Origin: Falsiroseomonas sp046052145
Lineage (GTDB): Bacteria; Pseudomonadota; Alphaproteobacteria; Acetobacterales; Acetobacteraceae
Length of the DNA: 64,000 nt
NCBI GenBank assembly: GCA_046052145.1
Contig: JBJOMW010000004.1
Span: forward strand, 62,001 to 126,000
Direction: 5' to 3'
Shown: positions 35,423 through 43,451 of the stretch, in pieces
How positions within the stretch are numbered: the stretch's first letter is position 1
Layout of the letters: every line of letters begins with the position of its first letter
The notes under the pieces: generated by a model
Database searches by the model: none
What the model saw: the letters and a program-made list of their open reading frames with translations, nothing else
Told to the model about the DNA's origin: nothing
Position numbers and translations under genes: made by a program

Positions 35423-36403
35423 TCACTCCGGTGCCAGCCGCAGCTGGCGCACGATGGGTCGCAGTGCCGCGACCTGCTCATGCACCATCGCCCGGAATTC
35501 GGCGCTGGAATTGCCGCCCGGATCGGCGCCGAGCTCGTCGATGCGGGACGCCAGCGGCGGGTGGCGCGCGGCGGCGGCAATCTCCGCCTGCAGCCGCACC
35601 AGCACGGGCTCGGGCGTGCGCGCCGGGGCGAAGAAGCCGTTCCATCCCAGGATCTCGGCGTTGGGAAAACCCTGTTCGCGCACCGTCGGCACATCCGGCA
35701 ACAGGCGCGAACGCGTCGTGGAGCGGATCGCCACCGGCCGCAGCGCACCGGAGCGGATATGCTGCAGCGAGGAGGACAGCTGGTCGCCGCCGAAGGGGAT
35801 GCGGCCGGCCAGCATCTCCTGCACCAGCAGCGAGGCGCCGCGGAAGGGCACGTGCTCCATGCGGAAATTGCCATCCGCCTGCAGCACCTCCCCGGTCAGG
35901 TGCCCAGCGCTGCCGGGGCCGGTGGAGCCGTAGAAAGGCGGCGAGGGCTGCGCCCGCGCCCAGGCGATGAACTCCGTCAGCGTCCGCGCCGGCACGGAGG
36001 GGTGCACCATCATCACCGTCGGCACCAGCGCGCCGAGGCTGATCGCGGCGAAGTCGCGCTCGATCGAATGCGGCGCGCGGTTGTTGAACTCCAGCACCGC
36101 CGTGGTCGCGGAGAAGGTGGAGTTGTGGAACAGCAGCACCTGCCCGTCCGGGTTCGCCTTCGCCACCAAATCCGCGCCGATCGAGCCGCCGCCGCCGCCG
36201 CGATTCTCCACCAGGATCGGCACGCCGAGCGTCTCCGACAGGCGCTGGCCGAACAGGCGGGCGAGGATGTCGGTGGTGCCGCCGGCGGCGAAGGGCACGA
36301 TGACGCGGATCGGGCCCGAGGGCGTCCAGCCTTGCGCGCGCAGCGCGGCGGGGGCTGCGAGCGTGGCGGTGGCAGCAAGCAGCAGCGTGCGGCGGCCTGG
36401 CAT
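35423..36403 (-). CDS. Bug-family (TctC) solute-binding protein 2
   Basis: This 326-residue periplasmic binding protein has a signal peptide (MPGRRTLLLAATATLAAPAALRAQ), then IRVIVPFAAGGTTDILARLF and VENRGGGGGSIGAD. The family block LLPDVPTVREQGFP follows later. The ATG at 36403 was chosen for the GGAGAGGAGGAC just upstream; the open frame runs to 36493. No TctA/TctB permease is adjacent. It follows the allantoinase-like gene's 5' end by 56 bp on the same strand but is upstream of it, so the two may be co-transcribed. Confidence 0.86.
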   Translation of the reverse strand: MPGRRTLLLAATATLAAPAALRAQGWTPSGPIRVIVPFAAGGTTDILARLFGQRLSETLGVPILVENRGGGGGSIGADLVAKANPDGQVLLFHNSTFSATTAVLEFNNRAPHSIERDFAAISLGALVPTVMMVHPSVPARTLTEFIAWARAQPSPPFYGSTGPGSAGHLTGEVLQADGNFRMEHVPFRGASLLVQEMLAGRIPFGGDQLSSSLQHIRSGALRPVAIRSTTRSRLLPDVPTVREQGFPNAEILGWNGFFAPARTPEPVLVRLQAEIAAAARHPPLASRIDELGADPGGNSSAEFRAMVHEQVAALRPIVRQLRLAPE

Positions 36404-36489
36404 GGGACGTCCTCCTCTCCCTGCGGGGGCGGCGTCCTTCATTGCACTGCCCTCCGTCCCGGCAGCCTGCGGGACGCTGCGCGGCGGCG

Positions 36490-37119
36490 TCAACCGCCGC
36501 GTGGGGCCACGGGCAGTGCCACCTCGTTCCGCCGCAGCGCGGGGATGGTCCAGGGCGGATCGTAGAACCAGGCGACCGGCTCACCCGCCGCGGCCCAGCG
36601 CGTGGCGGGCAGCGCCGCGAGCAGTTGCGCGCGCGCCGCGGCGACGCTGGCAGGATCGGTGCCGCCGGCGAAGCGGAGCACCGCCACCGTCTCACCCGGA
36701 ACCTCCACGATGCGCACGCGCGCATCGTTCGGCACGGGCGGATCGCGCAGCGCTGCGGGCAGGAAGAAGCGGATGACGTGACCCTCGCCCGTCACGGCCT
36801 GCGCGACCGGTGCGGTCATGGCGATGCGCACGCCCTGCGCCTGCTGCGCGACCGGCGCCGTCATCGCAATGCGCGCAGATCCCGCATTACCTCCGAAGAT
36901 ATAGCCCGCCAGCCGCGAGAAGCCCTGGCTGCGCGCCTCCGTCTCGTTGGCCTCGACCGTCGTCTCCGCGGCCAAACGCGTGCCATAGCGGCGGATCTCG
37001 AGCCCCGCCTCCTGGCCCAGGCTCTCAAAAGCAGGCTCCTCCGTGCCGGACCTCACGCCGACCACCGTGCAGGCGCCAAGCAACAGGGCCGATCCGGCGG
37101 CGAGCAGGCGATGCAGCAT
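36490..37119 (-). CDS. SOUL heme-binding family lipoprotein
   Basis: This 209-residue protein begins with a lipoprotein signal peptide whose lipobox LLGAC places the lipidated Cys at residue 17. The remainder matches the SOUL/HEBP family: EPAFESLGQEAGLEIRRYGTRLAAET, SGFxRLAGYIFGGN-type block, IAMTAPVAQ (present twice) and a C-terminal VAWFYDPPWTIPALRRNEV. The doubled IAMTAPVAQ segment is a small internal repeat. It could bind heme or porphyrin at the membrane. The ATG at 37119 has GGAG upstream. Confidence 0.83.
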   Translation of the reverse strand: MLHRLLAAGSALLLGACTVVGVRSGTEEPAFESLGQEAGLEIRRYGTRLAAETTVEANETEARSQGFSRLAGYIFGGNAGSARIAMTAPVAQQAQGVRIAMTAPVAQAVTGEGHVIRFFLPAALRDPPVPNDARVRIVEVPGETVAVLRFAGGTDPASVAAARAQLLAALPATRWAAAGEPVAWFYDPPWTIPALRRNEVALPVAPRGG

Positions 37120-37166
37120 GGCGCGCTCCGTTCCATGCGCGCGATGTGGGGCGCCGTGGCCTCTGC

Positions 37167-37793
37167 TCAACCCGCGGCGGCGAGCGCGGCGGCGAGGCCG
37201 ACGGGCGGGCTGGCCAACGGCGTCCGGCCCTTCGCCAGCGCAACCGCGCCACTCATGCTCGCCTGGGCGAGCGCAACTTCCGCCGCACCTTCGGCGAAGG
37301 CGGCGTCGGCCGCCTCGGCGATGATGGCGTGGTAGCGCGCGGGATCGCCGCCGCGATAGGCGGCCCAGGCGGCGGGCACCAGCCGGACGTCCAGCGTCGC
37401 GCCATGCCGCGCGGCGGCCTCTGCGAAGATTGCCCGCGTCGGCTCCACCGTCGTCTCCACCGCACACAGCACCACGACCTTGCCGCCACCCCGTGTAGCC
37501 GTCTCGGCGAGGGCAGCGTCCACGCGCAGGACGGGGATGGCCGCGCGCGCAAGTGCCGCGCCCGGCCCGACGGTGGAGCAGGTGAGCAGCACGGCATCCA
37601 CCCCCGGTGTCGCCAGCGCCTCCAGCGCCGTGGCGGTGCGCTGCGCGATGGCGTCCGTCAGCCCGCCTGCGGCCTCGGCATCCTTCAACAGGTCTTCGCG
37701 CAGCGTGTGGGTGAGGGTCGCGCCCGGCGGGCAGGCCGCGTCGAAGACGGCGATGTTCCCGGCCGAGGTGTGCAGGCAGGCGATGGTCTTCAT
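37167..37793 (-). CDS. Asp/Glu/hydantoin racemase-family protein with one catalytic Cys
   Basis: This 208-residue protein has the racemase fold. The first catalytic cysteine is in VLLTCSTVG at about residue 71. At the second site, where racemases have Cys, the sequence reads VALAQASMSGA. With a single Cys it may not racemise in the standard two-base way. Some subfamilies with this AQASM pattern are of unknown activity. The ATG at 37793 gives MKTIACLHTS. It lies 79 bp downstream of the ilvC stop on the same strand. Confidence 0.72.
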   Translation of the reverse strand: MKTIACLHTSAGNIAVFDAACPPGATLTHTLREDLLKDAEAAGGLTDAIAQRTATALEALATPGVDAVLLTCSTVGPGAALARAAIPVLRVDAALAETATRGGGKVVVLCAVETTVEPTRAIFAEAAARHGATLDVRLVPAAWAAYRGGDPARYHAIIAEAADAAFAEGAAEVALAQASMSGAVALAKGRTPLASPPVGLAAALAAAG

Positions 37794-37871
37794 CCGGACG
37801 CTCCCCCTGAAACGACGAAGGGCGGCAGCTTGCGCCACCGCCCCCCATCCCGTCACCCCGAAGGGCGCAGA

Positions 37872-38888
37872 TCAGTTCCGCGACTTGTCGACCAGAGCGC
37901 CCTTGCTGATCCAGGGCATCATGCTGCGGAGCTTCTCGCCCACTTCCTCGATCGGGTGCTCGGCCAGGCGGCGGCGCGTGGCCTTGAAGGACGCCTGGTT
38001 CACCTTGTTCTCCAGCATCCAGTCGCGGGCGAACTTGCCGGACTGAATGTCGTCCAGCACGCGCTTCATCTCGGCCTTGGTCTCGGCGGTGATGATGCGC
38101 GGGCCGGTGACGTACTCGCCGTATTCCGCGGTGTTGGAGATCGAGTAGTTCATGTTCGCGATGCCGCCCTCGTAGATCAGGTCCACGATAAGCTTCACCT
38201 CGTGCAGGCACTCGAAATACGCCATCTCCGGCGCATAGCCGGCTTCCACCAGCGTCTCGAAGCCGGCCTTGATCAGCTCCACCAGACCGCCGCAGAGCAC
38301 GACCTGCTCGCCGAACAGGTCGGTCTCGCATTCTTCCTTGAAGGTCGTCTCGATGATGCCCGAACGGCCGCCACCCACCGCCGAGGCATAGGACAGCGCG
38401 ATCTCAAGCGCATTGCCCGAGGGGTTCTGGTGCACGGCCACAAGGCAGGGCACGCCGCCGCCCTTCTGGTATTCGCCGCGCACGGTGTGGCCGGGGCCCT
38501 TCGGCGCGATCATGAACACGTCGATGTCGGCGCGCGGCTCGATCAGGTTGAAGTGGACATTCAGGCCATGCGCGAAGGCGATGGCCGAACCCGGCTTCAG
38601 GTTCGCATGCAGGTGGTCGCGGTACAGGTCGCCCTGCAGCTCATCCGGCGTCAGCACCATGGTGACATCGGCCCACTTCGCCGCCTCGGCGGGCGACATC
38701 ACCTTGAAACCGGCGGCTTCCGCCTTCTTCCAGGACGGGCCCGGCCGCAGGCCGATGACGACATCGGTCACGCCGGAATCACGCATGTTCTGCGCATGGG
38801 CATGGCCCTGGCTGCCGAAGCCGATGACCGCGACCTTCTTGGCCTTGATCAGGTTCACATCCGCATCGCGGTCATAGTAAACGCGCAT
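37872..38888 (-). CDS. ilvC: Ketol-acid reductoisomerase (class I)
   Basis: This 338-residue enzyme rearranges and reduces acetolactate with NADPH and Mg in valine/isoleucine synthesis. The N-terminal Rossmann domain contains VAVIGFGSQGHAHAQNMRDSG. The C-terminal knotted domain carries FKEECETDLFGEQVVLCGG and the late EVKLIVDLIYEGG. The length fits class I. A GAGAGGAG element sits 6 bases before the ATG. It is the third gene of ilvB-ilvN-ilvC. Confidence 0.97.
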   Translation of the reverse strand: MRVYYDRDADVNLIKAKKVAVIGFGSQGHAHAQNMRDSGVTDVVIGLRPGPSWKKAEAAGFKVMSPAEAAKWADVTMVLTPDELQGDLYRDHLHANLKPGSAIAFAHGLNVHFNLIEPRADIDVFMIAPKGPGHTVRGEYQKGGGVPCLVAVHQNPSGNALEIALSYASAVGGGRSGIIETTFKEECETDLFGEQVVLCGGLVELIKAGFETLVEAGYAPEMAYFECLHEVKLIVDLIYEGGIANMNYSISNTAEYGEYVTGPRIITAETKAEMKRVLDDIQSGKFARDWMLENKVNQASFKATRRRLAEHPIEEVGEKLRSMMPWISKGALVDKSRN

Positions 38889-39017
38889 GGTATCTCCTCT
38901 CGCGCGGTTATTGGCCGTTGGCTTGGCGGTCCGAAGTGGCCCGCGCCCACGTCCATCTCTGCAATTCCGTATCCGTCGCGCCGCTCACCTAACGGAGCGG
39001 CGTGGTGGCAGGCAAGA

Positions 39018-39542
39018 TCATGCCCGGAGCCCGGCCGGGCCCCGCGCCATCGCCACCGCACCGGTGCGCGACACTTCCGCCAGCCCAATGGGCCGCATCA
39101 GCGCGCAGAAGGCGTCGATCTTGTCGGCGTTGCCGGTCATCTCGAAGATGAAGCTCTCGGTCGTCGCGTCCACCACGCGGGCGCGGAAGGCATCGGCCAG
39201 CCGCAGCGCCTCGACGCGCGCCTCGCCCTTCCCCACCACCTTGATCAGCGCCAGCTCCCGCGTCAGGTGCGGCCCTTCCAGCGTCAGGTCGGAAACGGTG
39301 TGCACTGGCACCAGCCGATCCAGCTGCGCCTTGATCTGGTCGATCACCATCTCCGTCCCCGTGGTGACGATGGTGATGCGCGACAGGCGCCGTTCCTCGT
39401 CCACCGGGGCGACGGTCAGGCTTTCGATGTTGTAGCCGCGGCCGGAGAACAGGCCGATGACGCGCGCGAGCACGCCGGCCTCGTTCTCGACCAGCACCGC
39501 GATCGTCGCGGCGCGCAGGTTCGGGTCGTTGAAATCGGGCAT
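39018..39542 (-). CDS. ilvN: Acetolactate synthase small (regulatory) subunit
   Basis: This 174-residue protein has an N-terminal ACT domain (VLVENEAGVLARVIGLFSGRGYNIESLTVAP) and a C-terminal ALS_ss_C domain (GLAEVSRTGAVAMARG). It activates the large subunit and mediates valine feedback inhibition. It is also called ilvH in organisms with this long form. It starts 75 bp after ilvB and is followed by ilvC after 129 bp, in pathway order. Confidence 0.95.
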   Translation of the reverse strand: MPDFNDPNLRAATIAVLVENEAGVLARVIGLFSGRGYNIESLTVAPVDEERRLSRITIVTTGTEMVIDQIKAQLDRLVPVHTVSDLTLEGPHLTRELALIKVVGKGEARVEALRLADAFRARVVDATTESFIFEMTGNADKIDAFCALMRPIGLAEVSRTGAVAMARGPAGLRA

Positions 39543-39617
39543 CGTGGCGGTTCCGGGGATGGCGTGGGACAGGGCAGGCCGCGCGAGGCGGCCCGCCGCG
39601 AGGGTGTCAGCAGGCGT

Positions 39618-41420
39618 TCAGACGAGGACCTTGCCCTCATCCGTCACGCCGGCGACGCCGCCCTCCTGCCCGGGGCCCAGGATCATCTCGTTATGCGCGG
39701 CACCCGAGGGGATCATCGGGAAGCAGTTTTCCTTCTGGTCCACGCAGATATCGGCGATCACCGGCTTGTCGATCGCGATCATCTCCCGGATCACGCGGTC
39801 GAGGTCGTCGGCCGAGGTCGCGCGCATGCCAACCGCGTGGAAGCTCTCCGCGAGCTTCACGAAATCGGGCAGCGCAGAGCTGTAGCTTTCGGAATAGCGC
39901 CCGCCATGCAGCAGTTCCTGCCACTGGCGCACCATGCCCATATACTCGTTGTTCAGGATGAAGACCTTCACCGGCAGGCGGTACTGCGCGAGCGTCCCCA
40001 TCTCCTGGATGTTCATCAGGATGGACGCTTCGCCGGCGATGTCGATCACCAGCGCATCCGGATGCGCGATCTGCACGCCCATCGCCGCCGGCAGGCCGTA
40101 GCCCATGGTGCCGAGCCCGCCCGAGGTCATCCAGCGGTTCGGCTTGTCGAAGCCGAAATACTGCGCGGCCCACATCTGGTGCTGGCCGACCTCCGTCGTG
40201 ATGAAGGTCTCCTTCCCCAGCTCGCGCGTGATCTCATAGAGCCGCTTCACCGCATGCTGCGGCTTGATGATGGAGCCGGACTGGACGTAGCGCAGGCAAT
40301 CCTTGCCGCGCCAGGTGTCGATCTGGCGCCACCAGCCGGCCACCGCCTCGCGGTCCACCGGCGCCGGGTCTTCCTTCCAGGCCTGGATCAGCGCGGCGAG
40401 GATCTTCCCCGCATCGCCCACGATCGGCACGTCCACCTTGACGTTCTTGTTGATCGAGGACGGGTCGATGTCGCAGTGGATCTTCTTCGAATCCGGCGAG
40501 AAATGGCTCAGCTTGCCCGTCACCCGGTCATCGAAGCGCGCACCGATATTCAGCATGACGTCGCAGCCATGCATGGCGAGGTTCGCCTCGTAGGTGCCGT
40601 GCATGCCCAGCATACCGAGAAACAGCGGGTCGGTCGCCGGAAACGCGCCAAGCCCCATCAGCGTGTTCGTGCAGGGGAAGCGCGTCATGTGCACGAATTC
40701 GGTGAGCAGTCGCGACGCCTCCGGCCCCGCATTGATCACGCCGCCGCCGGCATAGACGATCGGGCGCTTCGCCGCCTTCAGCAGCGCGACGGCCTTGCGC
40801 ACCTGCGCCATGTCGGGCGCGGTCTGCGGGCGGTAGGAACGGTGCGGCTGGTCGGCCGGCGGCGCCTCCTGGTACGGCGCCTTGTTGATGAGAATATCCT
40901 TGGGCAGGTCGATCACCACCGGCCCCGGGCGGCCGCTGCGCGCCACATGGAAGGCCTCGTGCACGACGCGCGCGAGATCGCCCGACTTCTTCACCAGGTA
41001 ATTGTGCTTGGTCGCCGGCCGCGTGATGCCGGTGGTGTCGGCTTCCTGGAAGGCGTCGTTGCCGATCAGATGCGTCGGCACCTGCCCCGTCAGGCAGATC
41101 ACCGGGATGCTGTCCATCAGCGCATCCACCAGGCCCGTCACCGCATTCGTCGCACCGGGACCGGAGGTAACCAGCACCACGCCCACCTTCCCGGTCGAGC
41201 GCGCATAGCCTTCCGCCGCATGCACCGCGGCCTGCTCATGTCGCACCAGGATGTGGCGGATGGCGTTCTGCTGGAACAGCGCGTCGTAGATCGGCAATAC
41301 CGCGCCGCCTGGATAGCCGAAGATGACCTCTACGCCCTGATCCTTCAGCGCGCGGAGAACGACCTCGGCGCCCGACATGGTCAGGGCGGCGGTGTCGGCG
41401 TGCTGGGCGGCGGGGGACAT
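39618..41420 (-). CDS. ilvB: Acetolactate synthase large (catalytic) subunit
   Basis: This 600-residue thiamine-diphosphate enzyme condenses pyruvate to acetolactate or with 2-oxobutyrate to acetohydroxybutyrate. The catalytic Glu lies in RHEQAAVHAAEGYARSTG. The FAD region includes MLGMHGTYEAN and IGARFDDRVTGK. The thiamine diphosphate motif is IDIAGEASILMNIQE, where many homologues have GDGSF. I chose the ATG at 41420; a further in-frame ATG at 41480 would add 20 residues, but its GAGG element abuts the start codon. Confidence 0.95.
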   Translation of the reverse strand: MSPAAQHADTAALTMSGAEVVLRALKDQGVEVIFGYPGGAVLPIYDALFQQNAIRHILVRHEQAAVHAAEGYARSTGKVGVVLVTSGPGATNAVTGLVDALMDSIPVICLTGQVPTHLIGNDAFQEADTTGITRPATKHNYLVKKSGDLARVVHEAFHVARSGRPGPVVIDLPKDILINKAPYQEAPPADQPHRSYRPQTAPDMAQVRKAVALLKAAKRPIVYAGGGVINAGPEASRLLTEFVHMTRFPCTNTLMGLGAFPATDPLFLGMLGMHGTYEANLAMHGCDVMLNIGARFDDRVTGKLSHFSPDSKKIHCDIDPSSINKNVKVDVPIVGDAGKILAALIQAWKEDPAPVDREAVAGWWRQIDTWRGKDCLRYVQSGSIIKPQHAVKRLYEITRELGKETFITTEVGQHQMWAAQYFGFDKPNRWMTSGGLGTMGYGLPAAMGVQIAHPDALVIDIAGEASILMNIQEMGTLAQYRLPVKVFILNNEYMGMVRQWQELLHGGRYSESYSSALPDFVKLAESFHAVGMRATSADDLDRVIREMIAIDKPVIADICVDQKENCFPMIPSGAAHNEMILGPGQEGGVAGVTDEGKVLV

Positions 41421-41523
41421 CGTCTTCGGCACTTTCCTTGGCGCAATTTCGTTGCGCACATACACCCGATCGAGGCCCATCCTCGGCGGGGGGGCGCACC
41501 CCTAGACCCAATGCCGCAGCGCG

Positions 41524-42507
41524 TCAACGCGAAGTTTCAACAAAAGCTGCGCAATATTCTAACAAACTTTCCAAAAATTGCGCGGATTCTCCCCATCGAG
41601 AAAGTAATACCTGTTCGTTTCCGCTCATCGCCAGCGCATGATGCCGAAACCAGGTCGCCTGACGCTTGGTATATTGCCCCGTGACCAGCACCGCCCGCGC
41701 CGAGGCCGCCTCCAGCGTCATCCGCCCGGCCAGATGCGCCAGCAATTCCGGCACCCCATGCGCACGCATCGCCGGCAGCGCCGGATCGAGCCCGAGCGCG
41801 CCCAGCGCCCGCACCTCCTCCACCGCGCCTTCGGCCAGCATCGCCTGCCACCGCGCCGCTATCGCCGCCCGCAGCGCCTCTCGCGGTGGGTCGAGGCGGA
41901 TGGCCGCGAAGCGCCACGGCGCCGGGCCGGTGCCGCCCTTGGCCTGCCAGGCGCCAAGCCCCTGCCCCGTGCCCGTCACCACCTCATAGGCGCGGGCGAT
42001 GCGCTGGCTGTCGGACGGCCGCAGCCGGGCCGCCGTCGCGGGATCCAGCGCCGCCAGCCGCGCATGCAGCGCCGCCGGCCCCTCAGCTGCCAGCAAGCGC
42101 CGCGCCTCCTCCCGCGCCGGGGCAGGGACGGGGGGAATGGCAGCCAGCCCTTCGGTCAGCGCGGCAAAGTACATCCCCGTCCCGCCGCAGAGGATCGGCA
42201 CGCGCCCCGCCTCCCGCGCCGCCTGCATCTCGGCCAGCGCCGCCTCGCGCCACCAGGCGACGGTGCCGGCCTCCGCCGCAGGGCGCACGCCATAGAGCGC
42301 ATGCGGCGCGCGGGCGAGGTCGGCATCGTCGGGCCGCGCGGTGACGATCCGCAGCTCCCGATAGACCTGCATGGAATCCGCATTGATGACCACGCCGCCG
42401 AGCCGCTCGGCCAGCGCCAGCGCCAGCGCGGACTTGCCAGACGCGGTCGGCCCCGCGACCAGGATCGCGGGCGGGAGGAGGTCGGGCGATTGCGCCATGT
42501 CACGCAT
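41524..42507 (-). CDS. miaA: tRNA dimethylallyltransferase
   Basis: This 327-residue enzyme adds a dimethylallyl group to A37 of tRNAs that read UNN codons. The P-loop GPTASGKS lies near the N-terminus, followed by NADSMQVYRELRI and the substrate loop GGTGMYFAAL. The late block TKRQATWFRHH is also diagnostic. An ATG at 42498 is an equally possible start. The last 100 bp are conspicuously A/T-rich and may contain the ilvB promoter. The start is about 20 bp from divergent serB. Confidence 0.95.
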   Translation of the reverse strand: MRDMAQSPDLLPPAILVAGPTASGKSALALALAERLGGVVINADSMQVYRELRIVTARPDDADLARAPHALYGVRPAAEAGTVAWWREAALAEMQAAREAGRVPILCGGTGMYFAALTEGLAAIPPVPAPAREEARRLLAAEGPAALHARLAALDPATAARLRPSDSQRIARAYEVVTGTGQGLGAWQAKGGTGPAPWRFAAIRLDPPREALRAAIAARWQAMLAEGAVEEVRALGALGLDPALPAMRAHGVPELLAHLAGRMTLEAASARAVLVTGQYTKRQATWFRHHALAMSGNEQVLLSRWGESAQFLESLLEYCAAFVETSR

Positions 42508-42527
42508 GGTGGCACAGGGCGCGCGCC

Positions 42528-43418
42528 ATGTCGCACATCCTCACCCTCGTCGCGCCTGAAGGCGCGCTCGATGCCGCCCTCGTCGCCCGTGTGCGCGCCG
42601 CGCTCGATGCGCTCGGCGCCGCCCCCGGTACGCCCGATTGGCTGGCCGAGCGCGAGGCCGCCGACATCCCCTTCACCGGTGCGGCCGAACAGGCGGTGGC
42701 CGCCGCCCGCGCGGCACTCGCCGAGGCGCCAGTGGATGCCATCGCCACCGCCGCCGAAGGCCGCCGCAAGCGGCTGCTGATCGCCGACATGGACAGCACC
42801 ATCGTCACGACCGAGACGCTGGACGAGATTGCCGCCTTCGCCGGCCTCAAGGAGAAGATCGCCGAGATCACGCGGCGCTCCATGAACGGGGAGCTCGATT
42901 TCCGCCAGGCCCTGATCGCGCGCGTCGGCATGCTGGAAGGCCTCTCCGTCAGCGCGCTGGAAGCGACTTGGGCGGAAACGCGGATGATGCCGGGCGCGGC
43001 GGAGCTGGTCGCCACGATGCGCGCGCATGGCGCCGTGTGCTGCCTGGCCTCGGGCGGCTTCACCTTCTTCACCGGCCGTGTCGCGGAAACGCTCGGCTTC
43101 CACCACCATGTCTCGAACACGCTGCTGATCGCGGATGGCAAGCTGACCGGCGGCGTGGCGGAGCCGATCTTCGACCGCCACGCCAAGCTGACGACCCTGA
43201 CGCGGCTCGCGGCCGAGAATGCGCTGCCGCTCGAGGCCGCCGTCGCGGTCGGCGATGGGGCGAATGACCTCGACATGATCAAGGCCGCCGGCTTGGGCGT
43301 AGCCTTCCGCGCCAAGCCCGTGGTCGCCGCGGCAGCGCGCGCGCGGGTGGACCATGGCGACCTGACAGCGCTGCTGTTCGCGCAGGGCTACCGGCGCAGC
43401 GCGTTCGTGACGCGGTGA
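42528..43418 (+). CDS. serB: Phosphoserine phosphatase
   Basis: This 296-residue HAD-family phosphatase makes serine from phosphoserine. The nucleophile motif is DMDST (D87, D89). The later HAD motifs are LASGGFTFFT (Ser/Thr motif), the conserved Lys in FDRHAKLTTL and VGDGANDLDMI. The N-terminal 80 residues correspond to the short ACT-like domain in proteobacterial SerB proteins. It is divergent from miaA and monocistronic, ending at a hairpin. Confidence 0.95.
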   Translation: MSHILTLVAPEGALDAALVARVRAALDALGAAPGTPDWLAEREAADIPFTGAAEQAVAAARAALAEAPVDAIATAAEGRRKRLLIADMDSTIVTTETLDEIAAFAGLKEKIAEITRRSMNGELDFRQALIARVGMLEGLSVSALEATWAETRMMPGAAELVATMRAHGAVCCLASGGFTFFTGRVAETLGFHHHVSNTLLIADGKLTGGVAEPIFDRHAKLTTLTRLAAENALPLEAAVAVGDGANDLDMIKAAGLGVAFRAKPVVAAAARARVDHGDLTALLFAQGYRRSAFVTR

Positions 43419-43426
43419 GGGCGACG

Positions 43427-43445
43427 GGGAGGGCTCTGCCCTCCC
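43427..43445. terminator. 8-bp hairpin between serB and the tannase-family gene
   Basis: GGGAGGGC (43427-43434) pairs perfectly with GCCCTCCC (43438-43445) around a 3-base loop, in the 33-bp gap between two converging genes. No T-run is present on either side. Confidence 0.5.
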
Positions 43446-43451
43446 GCCGCC

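Noticed and set aside
41421..41523. A leader-peptide attenuator for ilvB like that of leuA
   Set aside because: No short frame with a run of Leu, Val or Ile codons was found in the gap; only a small GCGCAA/TTGCGC hairpin is present.
36810..41684. A very long plus-strand open frame (over 1600 codons) opposite ilvC-ilvN-ilvB
   Set aside because: It is antisense to three well-supported genes, is rich in His, Arg and Gln as shadow frames at high GC are, and resembles no protein family.
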